In this document: piece after piece, positions 1 through 9,170 of the stretch | How the letters are laid out: each line of letters begins with the position of its first letter | Position numbering within the stretch: the stretch's first letter is position 1 | Assembly (NCBI GenBank): GCA_944322395.1 | Contig: CALUPA010000004.1 | Coordinates: 1-57,815 of the forward strand | DNA length: 57,815 bases | Reading direction: 5' to 3' | Origin: an uncultured Phocaeicola sp. | Lineage (GTDB): Bacteria > Bacteroidota > Bacteroidia > Bacteroidales > Bacteroidaceae | Notes under the pieces: model-generated | What the model was told of the DNA's origin: nothing | Seen by the model: only the letters and a program-made list of their open reading frames with translations | The model's database searches: none | Translations under genes and position numbers: made by a program

Positions 1-2423
1 TATCGTTCGCATACTTCTTTCCGGCAGTCACTGAAGGACGAATATTGGCCCAGCATGATGCCGTAGCGGGTATCGGTTCTGGTCAGGAACAAAAGGAGTA
101 TCTGGAAAAGACAGGTGAGCGTACACGTTGGACAAACTCTATTTTCGGAGGTATGCCTACCTATCAGATGTCGCCAAGTTATGACTCTACCGAGGTGTTG
201 AATTTCATTCAGAAGGTATATCATCTGTTCCTGCCAACATACGTGTGGTATGTGTTTGTTATGCTCTTAGGATTTTACATTCTGCTTCGTGCATTCAACT
301 TTAAAGTATGGCTTTCGGCACTTGGTGCAATAATATGGGCTTTCTCGTCCTATTTTTTCATTATCATTGCGGCAGGACATATATGGAAGTTCGTCACTTT
401 GGCTTACATTCCGCCTACGATAGCCGGTATGGTACTGGTATATCGAGGTAAATATCTTGCCGGAGGATTGCTCACAGCATTGTTCGTGGCACTACAAATA
501 GTGGCAAACCATCCGCAGATGAGTTATTACTTCCTGTTCGTGATGCTGTTTATGGCTATAGCATATGGGGTAATGGCTTACAGGGACAATAAGTTGAAGG
601 ATTTCTTCAAGGCTACCGGGGTACTTGTAGTAGCAGGTGTGTTAGGGGTTTGTATAAATCTTTCTAATCTTTATCACACATATCAGTACAGCAAGGAGAG
701 TATGCGAGGCAAGAGTGAACTCGTGAAGGAGAACTCGGCCAACCAGACTGGAAGCGGACTGGAACGTGACTATATCACACAGTGGAGTTATGGTATAGGC
801 GAAACATTCTCGCTGCTTGTACCTAATGTGAAGGGTGGTGCTTCTGTTCCTCTTGCAGCAAACGAGGATGCAATGAAGAAAGCGAATCCGATGTATCGTG
901 GACTGTACTCGCAGTTGGGACAGTACTGGGGCGAACAGCCGGGCACTTCAGGTCCGGTTTATGTAGGTGCATTTGTGATGTTCCTTTTCATCCTGGGATG
1001 TTTCATCGTGAAAGGTCCTATGAAATGGGCTCTTATAGTGGGAACAGTCTTCTCTATTGTACTTTCATGGGGAAAAAACTTTATGGGAGTGACCGATTTC
1101 TTTATAGATTATGTCCCTATGTACAATAAGTTCCGTGCCGTTTCGTCTATTCTGGTTATTGCGGAATTTACTATTCCTTTGCTTGCTATCATGGCGTTGA
1201 AGGAGATTATGGAACGTCCTTCTATAATAAAGGAGAATCCGAAAGGATTTTATACCAGTCTGGCACTCACCGGAGGTTTGTCGCTTCTGTTTGCTTTGGC
1301 TCCTCAGGTATTCTTCCCTTCGTATATTTCTACTATGGAGATGGCAGCTCTTAAAAATGGAATACCTCAGGACCAGCTTGTTCCTATATTGACAAATCTT
1401 GAGGAAGTCAGAGTTTCTATATTTACTTCTGATGCGTGGCGTAGTCTTGTAATCATACTGATAGGTGTAGCTTTGGTTTATGCTTATTCGATTGGAAAAC
1501 TGAAACCGAAGGTTACTGTAGCACTTATAGCCGTGTTATGCCTTGTGGATATGTGGGGTGTGAACAAACGCTATCTGTATGATGAACAATTTGTGGCAAA
1601 GGGTACAGAGATGAAACCATATCTGGAACCATCGGAAACTGACAAGGAAATATTGAAGGACAAATCGTTGGACTATAGGGTGCTGAATCTTGCTGTGAAT
1701 ACCTTCAACGAGAACAATACTGCATATTGGCACAAAAGTATAGGAGGATATCATGCTGCTAAATTGCGTCGTTATCAGGAGATTATAGAGGAACATATAC
1801 ATGGAGAAATGAATGGAATCTTCTCTAAACTTTCAGAAGCAGAGGGTGATATGACTAAAGTAGAATCGAATGCATTCCCTGTGCTGAATATGCTGAACAC
1901 AAGATACTTCATCCTACCGCTTCAGGGTGGAAAGACTGCACCGGTTTTTAATCCTTATGCTTGTGGAAACGCATGGTTCGTAAATGATGTGGAATATGTG
2001 GATAATGCGAATGAAGAGATAGATGCTCTTCATAATATTAATCTGCTTCATACAGCTGTAGTTGACAAGCGTTTTTCAGAACAGATTAAGATATCTGTTG
2101 CACCTGATTCGCTCAGTTCTATAGTGCTGAAAGAGTATCAGCCTAACGCTTTGAAATATGAGGTTAATTCACGCAACGGTGGGGTAGTGGTATTCTCTGA
2201 AATATATTATCCGGGATGGATTTCTACTATAGATGGCGAAGAGGTAGAACATGGACGTGCTGACTATATTTTGCGTGCTATGAATGTTCCAGCTGGAAAA
2301 CATGTGATAGAATTTAAATTCGATCCAAAGTCGCTTCATACAACGGAGACTATTGCTTATATAGCTCTTGTGTTATTGTTGGTTGGAGTGGTTTATGTAT
2401 GTATGAAACATTTTAAAAGGTAA
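1..2423 (+). CDS. YfhO-family multi-spanning membrane protein, 5' end outside window
   Basis: The frame is open from base 3 to the stop at 2421-2423, about 806 residues, and the start codon lies upstream of the window. The TTG at 45 is not a credible start because a conserved-looking stretch (SFAYFFPAVTEGRI) precedes it in frame. The N-terminal two thirds contain a dozen or more hydrophobic helices with short polar loops. The last third (from about nt 1590) is a large soluble domain, followed by one more hydrophobic helix and a short basic tail (CMKHFKR). This layout and the opening motif fit the bacterial membrane protein YfhO family (PF09586), whose studied Firmicutes members take part in glycosylating envelope polymers. 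The function in Bacteroidota is not established, and a GT-C-like envelope glycosyltransferase role is inference. A terminator-like hairpin follows. Confidence 0.85.
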   Translation, partial: SFAYFFPAVTEGRILAQHDAVAGIGSGQEQKEYLEKTGERTRWTNSIFGGMPTYQMSPSYDSTEVLNFIQKVYHLFLPTYVWYVFVMLLGFYILLRAFNFKVWLSALGAIIWAFSSYFFIIIAAGHIWKFVTLAYIPPTIAGMVLVYRGKYLAGGLLTALFVALQIVANHPQMSYYFLFVMLFMAIAYGVMAYRDNKLKDFFKATGVLVVAGVLGVCINLSNLYHTYQYSKESMRGKSELVKENSANQTGSGLERDYITQWSYGIGETFSLLVPNVKGGASVPLAANEDAMKKANPMYRGLYSQLGQYWGEQPGTSGPVYVGAFVMFLFILGCFIVKGPMKWALIVGTVFSIVLSWGKNFMGVTDFFIDYVPMYNKFRAVSSILVIAEFTIPLLAIMALKEIMERPSIIKENPKGFYTSLALTGGLSLLFALAPQVFFPSYISTMEMAALKNGIPQDQLVPILTNLEEVRVSIFTSDAWRSLVIILIGVALVYAYSIGKLKPKVTVALIAVLCLVDMWGVNKRYLYDEQFVAKGTEMKPYLEPSETDKEILKDKSLDYRVLNLAVNTFNENNTAYWHKSIGGYHAAKLRRYQEIIEEHIHGEMNGIFSKLSEAEGDMTKVESNAFPVLNMLNTRYFILPLQGGKTAPVFNPYACGNAWFVNDVEYVDNANEEIDALHNINLLHTAVVDKRFSEQIKISVAPDSLSSIVLKEYQPNALKYEVNSRNGGVVVFSEIYYPGWISTIDGEEVEHGRADYILRAMNVPAGKHVIEFKFDPKSLHTTETIAYIALVLLLVGVVYVCMKHFKR

Positions 2424-2458
2424 TCTGATTAGGTTATATTACTTTAAAATTTATTCTT

Positions 2459-2503
2459 AGACGTTATACATATATCAAATTCTATGTGTAACGTCTATTT
2501 TAT
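2459..2503 (+). terminator. Intrinsic terminator after the YfhO-family gene
   Basis: Arms AGACGTTATACATA (2459-2472) and TATGTGTAACGTCT (2483-2496) pair over 14 bp with one G-U, with a 10-nt loop, and are followed by an A/T-rich tract (attttattt). It lies 36 bases after the stop codon. Confidence 0.7.
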
Positions 2504-2600
2504 TTATACGATATTAACCACTGGCGTTATGCATCTAACTTAAATTATTTTTGTAGTATTAAGGAGTAGTTTAAATATTGTTTTATTTTTTTGTATGATA

Positions 2601-2631
2601 TTGCCACGAATTGAATATATGGATAAATTTG
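2601..2631 (+). promoter_or_regulatory. Bacteroides-type promoter for the cation transporter
   Basis: TTG at 2601-2603, a 20-base spacer, then TAAATTTG at 2624-2631 match the -33 TTTG / -7 TAnnTTTG consensus of the Bacteroidota primary sigma factor. The predicted transcript would start about 15 bases before the ATG at 2654. Confidence 0.5.
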
Positions 2632-2653
2632 CAGTTGTATTAAAAATATTATT

Positions 2654-3649
2654 ATGAACGAAGAACAGATAAAATATAAGGTTCAGAAACGTATAGTCAT
2701 TATTTCAGGCTTGATACTTATAGGTAAGTTCATAGCTTATTTTGTGACAAATTCGGTGGGAGTTCTGACGGATGCTATGGAGAGTATTGTCAATGTAGTA
2801 GCGGGAATGATTAGTTTGTATTGCCTGAGATGGGGATCAAAACCTGGCGACAAGGAGCATCCATATGGTCATGGAAAGATTGAGCTTATTTCGGCTTCTG
2901 TAGAGGGTATACTTATAAGTATAGCCGGAGGTATGATTATTTATGAGGCAGTAAAGAGGTTGGTGATACCTGCTGAGGTGGAAAAGCTTGATATCGGTAT
3001 AGTGATAGTAGCAGTTTCTGGAGTGATAAACTACCTAATGGGATACTTCAGTATAAAGACAGGTAAGAAATACGGTTCTATGGCTCTTGTGGCTGGTGGA
3101 AAACATCTTCAGTCGGATACATATTCTACAGTAGGACTTGTAGCTGGTTTGCTGGTTTTGTATTTTACAGGTATAAACTGGATTGATAGCGTTCTTGCTC
3201 TTATCTTTGGTTCGATAATTATAATTACGGGAATTTCAATCTTGAGGAATACTATTTCAGGACTGCTTGATACAGCCGATGATAAACTTTTAGAGGAACT
3301 GGCTGGGCTGTTGAATGATAACAGGCAACCTGAATGGGTGGATATACACAATACTAAGGTTATAAAATCAGGTAATTGCATATATATGGACTGCGACCTT
3401 ACGGTGCCTTGGTATTACACAGTTTCGGAAGGGCATAAGGCTGGCGAGAAACTTAAAAACGTACTGAAAGAAAAGTATAACGACAAGATTCAGCTTACAT
3501 TGCATCTTGACCCGTGTGATATTTTTGAGAAACCCAAATGTGATACCTGTATATTTGATTCGTGTAAGTACAGAAAGACATCCATGATTTCAGCTAATAA
3601 AATAACGTTGTCAAGTTTTACTCTGAATGAGAGTGAGATGGATAACTGA
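2654..3649 (+). CDS. Cation diffusion facilitator (CDF) family metal transporter
   Basis: This 331-residue inner-membrane protein has the CDF layout: six hydrophobic segments in residues 1-205, then a soluble C-terminal domain. HPYGHGK (residues 69-75) is the family's loop signature. Aligned by eye with E. coli YiiP, the four transport-site residues (D45, D49, H153, D157 there) correspond here to E43, N47, H151 and D155. The second-helix pair is therefore E/N instead of D/D, and metal preference may differ from Zn. A cysteine cluster near the C-terminus (C288, C296, C299, C304) looks able to bind metal and is not part of the standard fold. CDF proteins export divalent metals from the cytoplasm using the proton gradient. 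The gene appears monocistronic and converges on the AAA ATPase gene 18 bases away. Confidence 0.9.
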   Translation: MNEEQIKYKVQKRIVIISGLILIGKFIAYFVTNSVGVLTDAMESIVNVVAGMISLYCLRWGSKPGDKEHPYGHGKIELISASVEGILISIAGGMIIYEAVKRLVIPAEVEKLDIGIVIVAVSGVINYLMGYFSIKTGKKYGSMALVAGGKHLQSDTYSTVGLVAGLLVLYFTGINWIDSVLALIFGSIIIITGISILRNTISGLLDTADDKLLEELAGLLNDNRQPEWVDIHNTKVIKSGNCIYMDCDLTVPWYYTVSEGHKAGEKLKNVLKEKYNDKIQLTLHLDPCDIFEKPKCDTCIFDSCKYRKTSMISANKITLSSFTLNESEMDN

Positions 3650-3667
3650 TTAAGAAATGTCAGTGGA

Positions 3668-5206
3668 TTAGCCAGCCCAGTTTTCTCTGTCAAGGTTACG
3701 ATAACTTATGGCTTCTGCTATGTGTGACGAGCGGATGTCAGGACATGATTCCAAATCGGCTATGGTCCGTGCAACTTTAAGGATACGATCGTATGCTCGG
3801 GCTGACAGATTTAGTTTGGTCATAGCATTTTTCAGAAGGCTGAGACCTTGTGCGTCAGGCTGTGCATGTTTGTGCAGCAATGATGATGTCATCTGTGCAT
3901 TACAGTGTATACCTTTGTCTTTCTCAAATCTTTTTTCCTGGATACGGCGGGCCATGATAACCCTTTCCCTTATAGCCGAGCTACTTTCACCTTTCTCGCG
4001 TTCAGAGATTTTTTCGAATGGGACAGGTACAATCTCTATCTGTATGTCTATTCTGTCGAGTAAGGGGCCTGAAATCTTGTTTAAATAACGTTGAACCTGA
4101 CCTGGCGAGCAAACGCAGTTACGTGTGGGGTGATTATAGTAGCCGCAAGGACAGGGATTCATGGATGCTACAAGCATAAAGCTGGCAGGATAGTCTAAAA
4201 CGTATTTGGCACGTGATATGGTGATATGCCTGTCTTCCAATGGTTGACGCAGGACTTCTAGCACGCTTCTGTTGAATTCCGGAAGTTCGTCAAGAAACAG
4301 GACTCCGTTATGGGCAAGGCTTATTTCGCCTGGATGGGGATTAGTGCCTCCACCTACCATGGCTACCTGGGATATTGTGTGATGCGGACTGCGGAACGGA
4401 CGTGTAGCTATTAGGGAAACGTCTTTACCCAGTTTGCCTGCTACGGAATGGATTTTGGTGGTTTCCAGGCTTTCGGAGAGTGTAAGTGGTGGAAGTATAC
4501 CTGGTAAACGTTTGGCCATCATTGACTTACCACTACCTGGTGCTCCTATCATTATAATGTTGTGTCCGCCAGCTGCAGCTACTTCAAGGGCTCTTTTAAC
4601 GTTTTCCTGTCCTTTAACGTCTGCGAAATCAAAAGGAAAATCTGTCTGGTTTTGATAAAACTCTTCTCTTGTATTTACTATCGTAGGTTCCAGTTTGCAA
4701 GTGCCGTTGAAGAACCCTACAACTTCCCTTATATTTTCTACTCCATAAACGTCTAAGTTGTTTACTACCGCTGCCTCACGGGCATTTTGTTTTGGCAGTA
4801 TAAAACCCTCAAATCCTTGTGCTCTTGCCGCAATAGCTATTGGTAATGCCCCTTTGACAGGTTGCAAACTACCATCCAGGCTTAGTTCTCCTATTATCAT
4901 AAATTTGTGCAGCCTATCGGATGATACAATTCCTGTAGATGCCATTATGCCGATAGCCAAAGGTAAATCGTATGATGAACCTTCTTTGCGTATATCAGCT
5001 GGAGCCATATTTACAACTATTTGGCATGAGGGAACCTTATAGCCATTTACATTCAGTGCCGACATAATTCTTTCGTGACTTTCTTTTACTGCAGAGTCAG
5101 GCAGACCGACCAAAAAGAACTTGATTCCTCTTGAACTGTTTACTTCTATAGTAACAATAGTTGCGTCAATGCCTTGAACAGCGGCTCCGTATAGCTTTAC
5201 TAGCAT
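3668..5206 (-). CDS. YifB/ComM-type magnesium-chelatase-like AAA+ ATPase
   Basis: The 512 residues comprise an N-terminal ChlI-like/Lon-protease-like domain (about 1-170), an AAA+ core, and a C-terminal Mg-chelatase-like domain. Visible motifs are Walker A GAPGSGKS (221-228), Walker B in GVLFLDELPEF, and the sensor region SMNPCPCGYYNHP followed by a further CVCSPGQ. The cysteine-rich insert is typical of this family. The family member ComM of Vibrio is a helicase that promotes branch migration during natural transformation, and YifB proteins are widespread in non-competent bacteria too. A role in recombination or DNA uptake here is inferred from the family. The start ATG (complement of 5204-5206) lies 7 bases after the stop of the thioredoxin-like gene, so the two are probably cotranscribed with this gene second. 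Confidence 0.93.
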   Translation of the reverse strand: MLVKLYGAAVQGIDATIVTIEVNSSRGIKFFLVGLPDSAVKESHERIMSALNVNGYKVPSCQIVVNMAPADIRKEGSSYDLPLAIGIMASTGIVSSDRLHKFMIIGELSLDGSLQPVKGALPIAIAARAQGFEGFILPKQNAREAAVVNNLDVYGVENIREVVGFFNGTCKLEPTIVNTREEFYQNQTDFPFDFADVKGQENVKRALEVAAAGGHNIIMIGAPGSGKSMMAKRLPGILPPLTLSESLETTKIHSVAGKLGKDVSLIATRPFRSPHHTISQVAMVGGGTNPHPGEISLAHNGVLFLDELPEFNRSVLEVLRQPLEDRHITISRAKYVLDYPASFMLVASMNPCPCGYYNHPTRNCVCSPGQVQRYLNKISGPLLDRIDIQIEIVPVPFEKISEREKGESSSAIRERVIMARRIQEKRFEKDKGIHCNAQMTSSLLHKHAQPDAQGLSLLKNAMTKLNLSARAYDRILKVARTIADLESCPDIRSSHIAEAISYRNLDRENWAG

Positions 5207-5213
5207 AATGTGG

Positions 5214-6221
5214 TTATTTCTTATTTTTGTTTTCTTGTATCAGATTCTCGACTTTTTCTTTTAATTCATTCCCGTATATGCACCTGGTTATTATTTTTCT
5301 GTTTTTTGTTACAAGTATATTGTAAGGTAACTTTGATATGTCAAATTGTTTTATGATAGAATTATCCCACCCTTTGAAATCGCATGTCTCAATCCATTGT
5401 TCGTTTTCTTCTTTACATTTGTTGTTCCATGCCTTTTTGTCGAAGTCAATTGAAATATTCAAGACTCTAAATTCTTTTTTAGGTAATTCTTTAATAGTAT
5501 TGTATAGCGAGTCTCTTATAGCAATACTTTTATCATCCCATGAAGCCCAAAGATTTACAAGAGTATATTGTTCATCTTTACTACTCCATGATACATATTT
5601 CCCTTTACGGTCTTTGCAAGAGAAGTAATTTATATATTCCGATTTTTGCTCTTTATTCTCAGTGATTGTTTTTTGTATAATATCAACAATCCTACAGTCT
5701 TTTACATGTCCATCAATTTGTGCAATAAGCTCTTTTATCTCTTTTATATCAGGATTCTTGTCTTGAATGAAATACTGGTTTAGTACGTATGCAGATGCAT
5801 ATGAGGTTCTGTTGTTTAATATAAATTCTTTTGCCAGCAAAGCTTTATTGATGGTATCTTTTGAGATTCTTTCTCTGAAGTTTTGCAGTTCATCATTAGG
5901 CCCGTTACCTTTTATGTAAGGATTTGCAAAACTTCCTTTTAGGCTTACCTCCCAACCTTTATCTGCAAAAACAGGTATTGCAATGCCTGAATCATTGGCT
6001 AGCCTGAACATTGTTATTGTGTCAGGTATAAAAGTATATTCAAATTTACCATCTATTGGTTTTATAGTGTCAATTTTGCCTATAGGGTCATCGTATATGG
6101 CTATTATGTATTTTTCCTTTTTATTGCTTAGCTCTCCTGTTAATGTGAAAGTATTATTTTCGCTGCACGAAGTTAAAATGACAAAAGAGTAGAAAAATAT
6201 AAATCTGATTATTAGTTTCAT
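5214..6221 (-). CDS. Thioredoxin-fold lipoprotein (DUF4369 + TlpA-like) without CXXC
   Basis: The 335-residue protein has a lipoprotein signal ending in LTSC (C19 lipidated). An N-terminal DUF4369-like beta domain (about 24-105) begins FTLTGEL, and a TlpA/AhpC-TSA-like thioredoxin domain spans about 205-330. The thioredoxin helix start that normally reads WASWCxxC is WASWDDKS here (225-232), so both redox cysteines are replaced, by D229 and S232. The cis-proline region is kept (LPYNILV, P299). Paralogues in Bacteroidota are usually envelope thiol-disulfide oxidoreductases. This one cannot do that chemistry by the canonical route and may be a binding or structural protein. It lies immediately upstream of the AAA ATPase gene. 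Confidence 0.85.
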   Translation of the reverse strand: MKLIIRFIFFYSFVILTSCSENNTFTLTGELSNKKEKYIIAIYDDPIGKIDTIKPIDGKFEYTFIPDTITMFRLANDSGIAIPVFADKGWEVSLKGSFANPYIKGNGPNDELQNFRERISKDTINKALLAKEFILNNRTSYASAYVLNQYFIQDKNPDIKEIKELIAQIDGHVKDCRIVDIIQKTITENKEQKSEYINYFSCKDRKGKYVSWSSKDEQYTLVNLWASWDDKSIAIRDSLYNTIKELPKKEFRVLNISIDFDKKAWNNKCKEENEQWIETCDFKGWDNSIIKQFDISKLPYNILVTKNRKIITRCIYGNELKEKVENLIQENKNKK

Positions 6222-6297
6222 AAAGTATATGTTAGTTCACCGCGAAAATACATAAAAATGATGTAATGTTAGTGATTTGCCGGACTTTATTTATAAA

Positions 6298-6331
6298 AAA
6301 AAGGTCGGAACACTTAAGTCCCGACCTTTTT
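6298..6331 (-). terminator. Intrinsic terminator after the OmpA/TPR lipoprotein gene
   Basis: AAAAAGGTCGG (6298-6308) pairs with CCGACCTTTTT (6321-6331), and the loop contains the palindrome ACTTAAGT. Read on the minus strand, the stem follows the stop at 6357 and runs into a T tract (complement of the A run 6295-6300). It also has a T tract in the plus direction, so it could work both ways. Confidence 0.8.
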
Positions 6332-6356
6332 ATATCTGAAATAATTAGTTATTTAA

Positions 6357-8030
6357 TTATTTGATTTCGTTTGCATATTTAGCAAATTCGCGGTCATTTG
6401 CAGCTTTTGCAGCAAGTGCAGCGTCTTTCTGTGCAACCTTAGCCATGCTTGTCTTAACCAAATCAGCATTGTTTGTTCTTGCACCTACGATAGCCATCAA
6501 ATAATCTGTGTAAGCATCTGGGTTCTTAACTGCAGACAAAGTGTTTTTAGCTTTGTTGTAGTCTTTAGCCAAAATTTGAGCTAAAGCTGCAGAATTTGTT
6601 TTAGAATCACCGAATGCTGCTACAGCTTTGTCATACTGACCTTGTTTGATATACAAGTTACCAAGAGCTTCGTTAGCTGTGTTAGCGCCTGTAGCTTTAG
6701 CAAGATATGTTTCTGCATTAGCAACATTACCCTTAGACAATTCAATCAAACCAAGGTTGTTGTTTACTTCAGGAGCATTAGCATTTTTGCTTGCTGCTTG
6801 TTTAAAGTATTTTTCTGCAGTAGCTTTGTCAGATGCATAAGCCATTTCACCAAGGTTGTTGTAAGCGCGGTAGTCGTTAGGGTACAATTCTATAGCTTTT
6901 TTGTAGATAGCTTCCTTACGTGCATTGTCGTTTGTCAAAGAAGCAGCATATATAAGTTCTTCAACGCTAAGAGTAGATGCGTCTGTATCAAATGCAGCAT
7001 TGATTTCTTCGTCGCTACGACCTATTACATCATAGTTTGCAGTCAAGCGAGCACGACGTAATTGAGGAAGTATTTCATCTGCTAAAGTTTTGTACACTGA
7101 AGAGATATTCTTGATTTCAGCTTCACGCTGTTCAGGATCCTGATACATAGAAAGAACACGCAAAATAAGGTCTTTGTCCTGAATGTTTGACTTAGAAACC
7201 AATTCTTTGAATCCTTCCCAGTCCTGAGCAGTATATTCAGTGTCTACAGTTGTTTCAATTTTACCTTTCTTCAACTGCTGTTTCATATACTTTTCAGTGT
7301 TGTCCTGACGTTTTTCTGCCAATCCAGTGTTCAACTTAACGCCACCATCAGGTGATGCATAAGCAGAGATTTCAATATTGTTGAGCTTGTAATTCTTAGT
7401 GTCGCCAGCAACTATAGCTACCTGTTTGTGGAAGTCTTTAATACCTTCTGCTTTCAATTCGCTTGAACGAAGGTTTGCCTGCTGGATAAGGAACATTATC
7501 TGAGCTTCTTTTGCTTGCTTAATGATGCGCTGGAATGAATCTGATGCATATGCAGCATTTGCTGAAACGACAGTAGGAAGTTCAGATGTAGCAATTACAC
7601 CGTCAGCAATTTTTACAGAAGGAATAGTATACTCTTTCTTTCCTTTCTTAATCTTGAAATCAAGATAAAGTTCAGATTTAGCCATTTCTGGAACATAGTC
7701 GAAAGATGCTTTCATTGTGTAAGTACCACCAGCCTTGTAAGAGATAGTCTGGTCGTTACCTTGTACTTTTTCACCCTGGAACATAGCTGGCTGGCCTTTA
7801 GCTTCGCCACCTTCCCATCTTAAAACTGGAGTAACTTCAACAGTTGCGTTCTTTTTGAAATACTTTTCAGGGAATTTACCTGTGATAGTAACAGGAACTT
7901 TACCTCCAACAGCCTCGAGAACTTCTGGATTTGTAGTGAAGTAGTCAGAAGACAATTCTCCCATCTTGCTACATGAAGAGAAAGCAAGAACTAATAATGC
8001 CACGATAGGCAAATACAACTTCTTAATCAT
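6357..8030 (-). CDS. OmpA-like / TPR lipoprotein
   Basis: The 557-residue protein has a lipoprotein signal ending AFSSC (C20). Residues about 25-160 form a beta-rich region. A segment around 165-260 contains IEISAYASPDG and a following N/L/R/Y pattern that resembles the OmpA C-terminal fold, which often binds peptidoglycan. Residues from about 350 onward form tetratricopeptide-like repeats, with motifs such as YPNDYRAYNNLGEMAY and ANEALGNLYIKQGQYDKAVAAF. I infer a periplasmic-facing outer-membrane lipoprotein that may scaffold envelope complexes. Codon use is strongly optimised, suggesting high expression. It sits alone between a terminator and a candidate promoter. The family resembles uncharacterised abundant Bacteroides lipoproteins, and the exact function is unknown. 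Confidence 0.8.
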   Translation of the reverse strand: MIKKLYLPIVALLVLAFSSCSKMGELSSDYFTTNPEVLEAVGGKVPVTITGKFPEKYFKKNATVEVTPVLRWEGGEAKGQPAMFQGEKVQGNDQTISYKAGGTYTMKASFDYVPEMAKSELYLDFKIKKGKKEYTIPSVKIADGVIATSELPTVVSANAAYASDSFQRIIKQAKEAQIMFLIQQANLRSSELKAEGIKDFHKQVAIVAGDTKNYKLNNIEISAYASPDGGVKLNTGLAEKRQDNTEKYMKQQLKKGKIETTVDTEYTAQDWEGFKELVSKSNIQDKDLILRVLSMYQDPEQREAEIKNISSVYKTLADEILPQLRRARLTANYDVIGRSDEEINAAFDTDASTLSVEELIYAASLTNDNARKEAIYKKAIELYPNDYRAYNNLGEMAYASDKATAEKYFKQAASKNANAPEVNNNLGLIELSKGNVANAETYLAKATGANTANEALGNLYIKQGQYDKAVAAFGDSKTNSAALAQILAKDYNKAKNTLSAVKNPDAYTDYLMAIVGARTNNADLVKTSMAKVAQKDAALAAKAANDREFAKYANEIK

Positions 8031-8091
8031 GATTTTTAAAATTAGGTTTGTATAATTAATAAATTTGTTTTTTAATTAAGTTCAGTCGCGA

Positions 8092-8099
8092 CAAAGATA
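8092..8099 (-). promoter_or_regulatory. Candidate -7 element for the OmpA/TPR lipoprotein gene
   Basis: CAAAGATA on the plus strand reads TATCTTTG on the minus strand, matching TAnnTTTG. It is 62 bases before the start codon at 8030. I see no clean -33 TTTG at the expected distance. Confidence 0.4.
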
Positions 8100-8188
8100 C
8101 GAAAAAAGATATTGCTTAGCTTATTTTTTGTTCTTTTTTTATGCAATAACAAATGAAAAATATTTAAAACTCATAGTTTTTGCTAAAC

Positions 8189-9106
8189 TTATAGTATTTT
8201 TTTGTTATTTCTTGGGTGATGGCTTATTATTTCTTCTTTAAGTTTACTGCTTTCTATATGTGTGTAAATTTCTGTTGTTCCAATACTTTCATGTCCCAAC
8301 ATGCATTGTATGGCTCTTAAATTAGCCCCTCCTTCGAGCAGATGGGTAGCAAAAGAATGCCTGAAAGTGTGAGGGCTAATGGTCTTTTTAAGTCCGATTT
8401 TATTCGATAATTCTTTAATGATATGGAATACCATAATCCTGGATATGTTTTTACCAAATCTGCTTATAAATACATAATCTTCATAACCTGATTTTATAAG
8501 CCCATCACCTCTGTATTGAAAATATAATTTTATTTCTTTTATTGCTTTGGGCGATATTGGTACTAATCTCTGTTTGCTTCCTTTTCCTTCAACTTTTATA
8601 AAACTGTCGTTAAGATATAAATCTGAAATTCTCAGATTGCATAGTTCTGAAACACGCAGGCCGCAACTGTATAGCGTTTCCAGAATGGCACAGTTCCTTT
8701 GTCCTTCTTTAGTACTCCTGTCTATCGCTTCAATGAGACAGTCTATTTCTTCTACGCTAAGAATATCCGGTAGATGTTTCCCTATTTTGGGGGACTCGAT
8801 AAGTTCTGATGGGTCTTGTTCAATATAGCCATCTATGACCATAAAGTGAAAAAATGAACGAATTCCAGAAAGAATTCTGGCTTGTGAGCGTGGATGAATG
8901 CCTATATCTCTCAGCCCTGCAATAAAACTTTCCAAATTATCTGATGTGACATCAAGGATATTAATATTGTCTTCTGATAAAAAGATAAATAGTTTTTCCA
9001 AGTCGGTCATGTAAGCCATGATTGTGTTGTTGGACAGAGACTTTTCCAGCTTCAAGTATTGCTTGTACTTTGTTATAATTTGTCCGTTTAGTTCCTTTTT
9101 ATTCAT
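8189..9106 (-). CDS. xerD: XerC/XerD-type site-specific tyrosine recombinase
   Basis: The 305-residue protein has an N-terminal SAM-like core-binding domain (about 10-95) and a C-terminal catalytic domain. All six catalytic positions are visible: R151 (CGLRVSEL), K175, H246 and R249 (HTFRHSFATHLLEGG), H272 (LGHESIGTT) and Y281 (YTHI). Length and motifs match XerD, which with XerC resolves chromosome dimers at dif. The neighbours are conserved housekeeping genes rather than integrases or cargo, so a chromosomal role is more likely than a mobile element. It is transcribed divergently from aroQ across a 64-base gap. XerD versus XerC is a judgement from overall similarity. I did not identify a dif site. 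Confidence 0.88.
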   Translation of the reverse strand: MNKKELNGQIITKYKQYLKLEKSLSNNTIMAYMTDLEKLFIFLSEDNINILDVTSDNLESFIAGLRDIGIHPRSQARILSGIRSFFHFMVIDGYIEQDPSELIESPKIGKHLPDILSVEEIDCLIEAIDRSTKEGQRNCAILETLYSCGLRVSELCNLRISDLYLNDSFIKVEGKGSKQRLVPISPKAIKEIKLYFQYRGDGLIKSGYEDYVFISRFGKNISRIMVFHIIKELSNKIGLKKTISPHTFRHSFATHLLEGGANLRAIQCMLGHESIGTTEIYTHIESSKLKEEIISHHPRNNKKIL

Positions 9107-9116
9107 ACTTTTTTAT

Positions 9117-9145
9117 TATCTTTGCACCATATTATTACAAAGATA
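9117..9145. promoter_or_regulatory. Overlapping divergent promoters of xerD and aroQ
   Basis: TATCTTTG (9117-9124) faces aroQ. CAAAGATA (9138-9145), which is TATCTTTG on the minus strand, faces xerD. The two -7 elements form a 7-bp inverted repeat (ATCTTTG / CAAAGAT) with 13 bases between the arms, so the two polymerases would compete. The -33 elements are weak. Confidence 0.45.
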
Positions 9146-9170
9146 TAAAAGTTTATATTACAAATAAACG

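Noticed and set aside
45-47. TTG at 45 as the start of the YfhO-family gene
   Set aside because: The frame is open to the window edge and the upstream residues look conserved for the family, so the gene is simply cut by the window.
8189-9106. XerD-like gene as the integrase of a mobile element
   Set aside because: Full XerD motifs, conserved housekeeping neighbours and no tRNA, direct repeats or cargo next to it.
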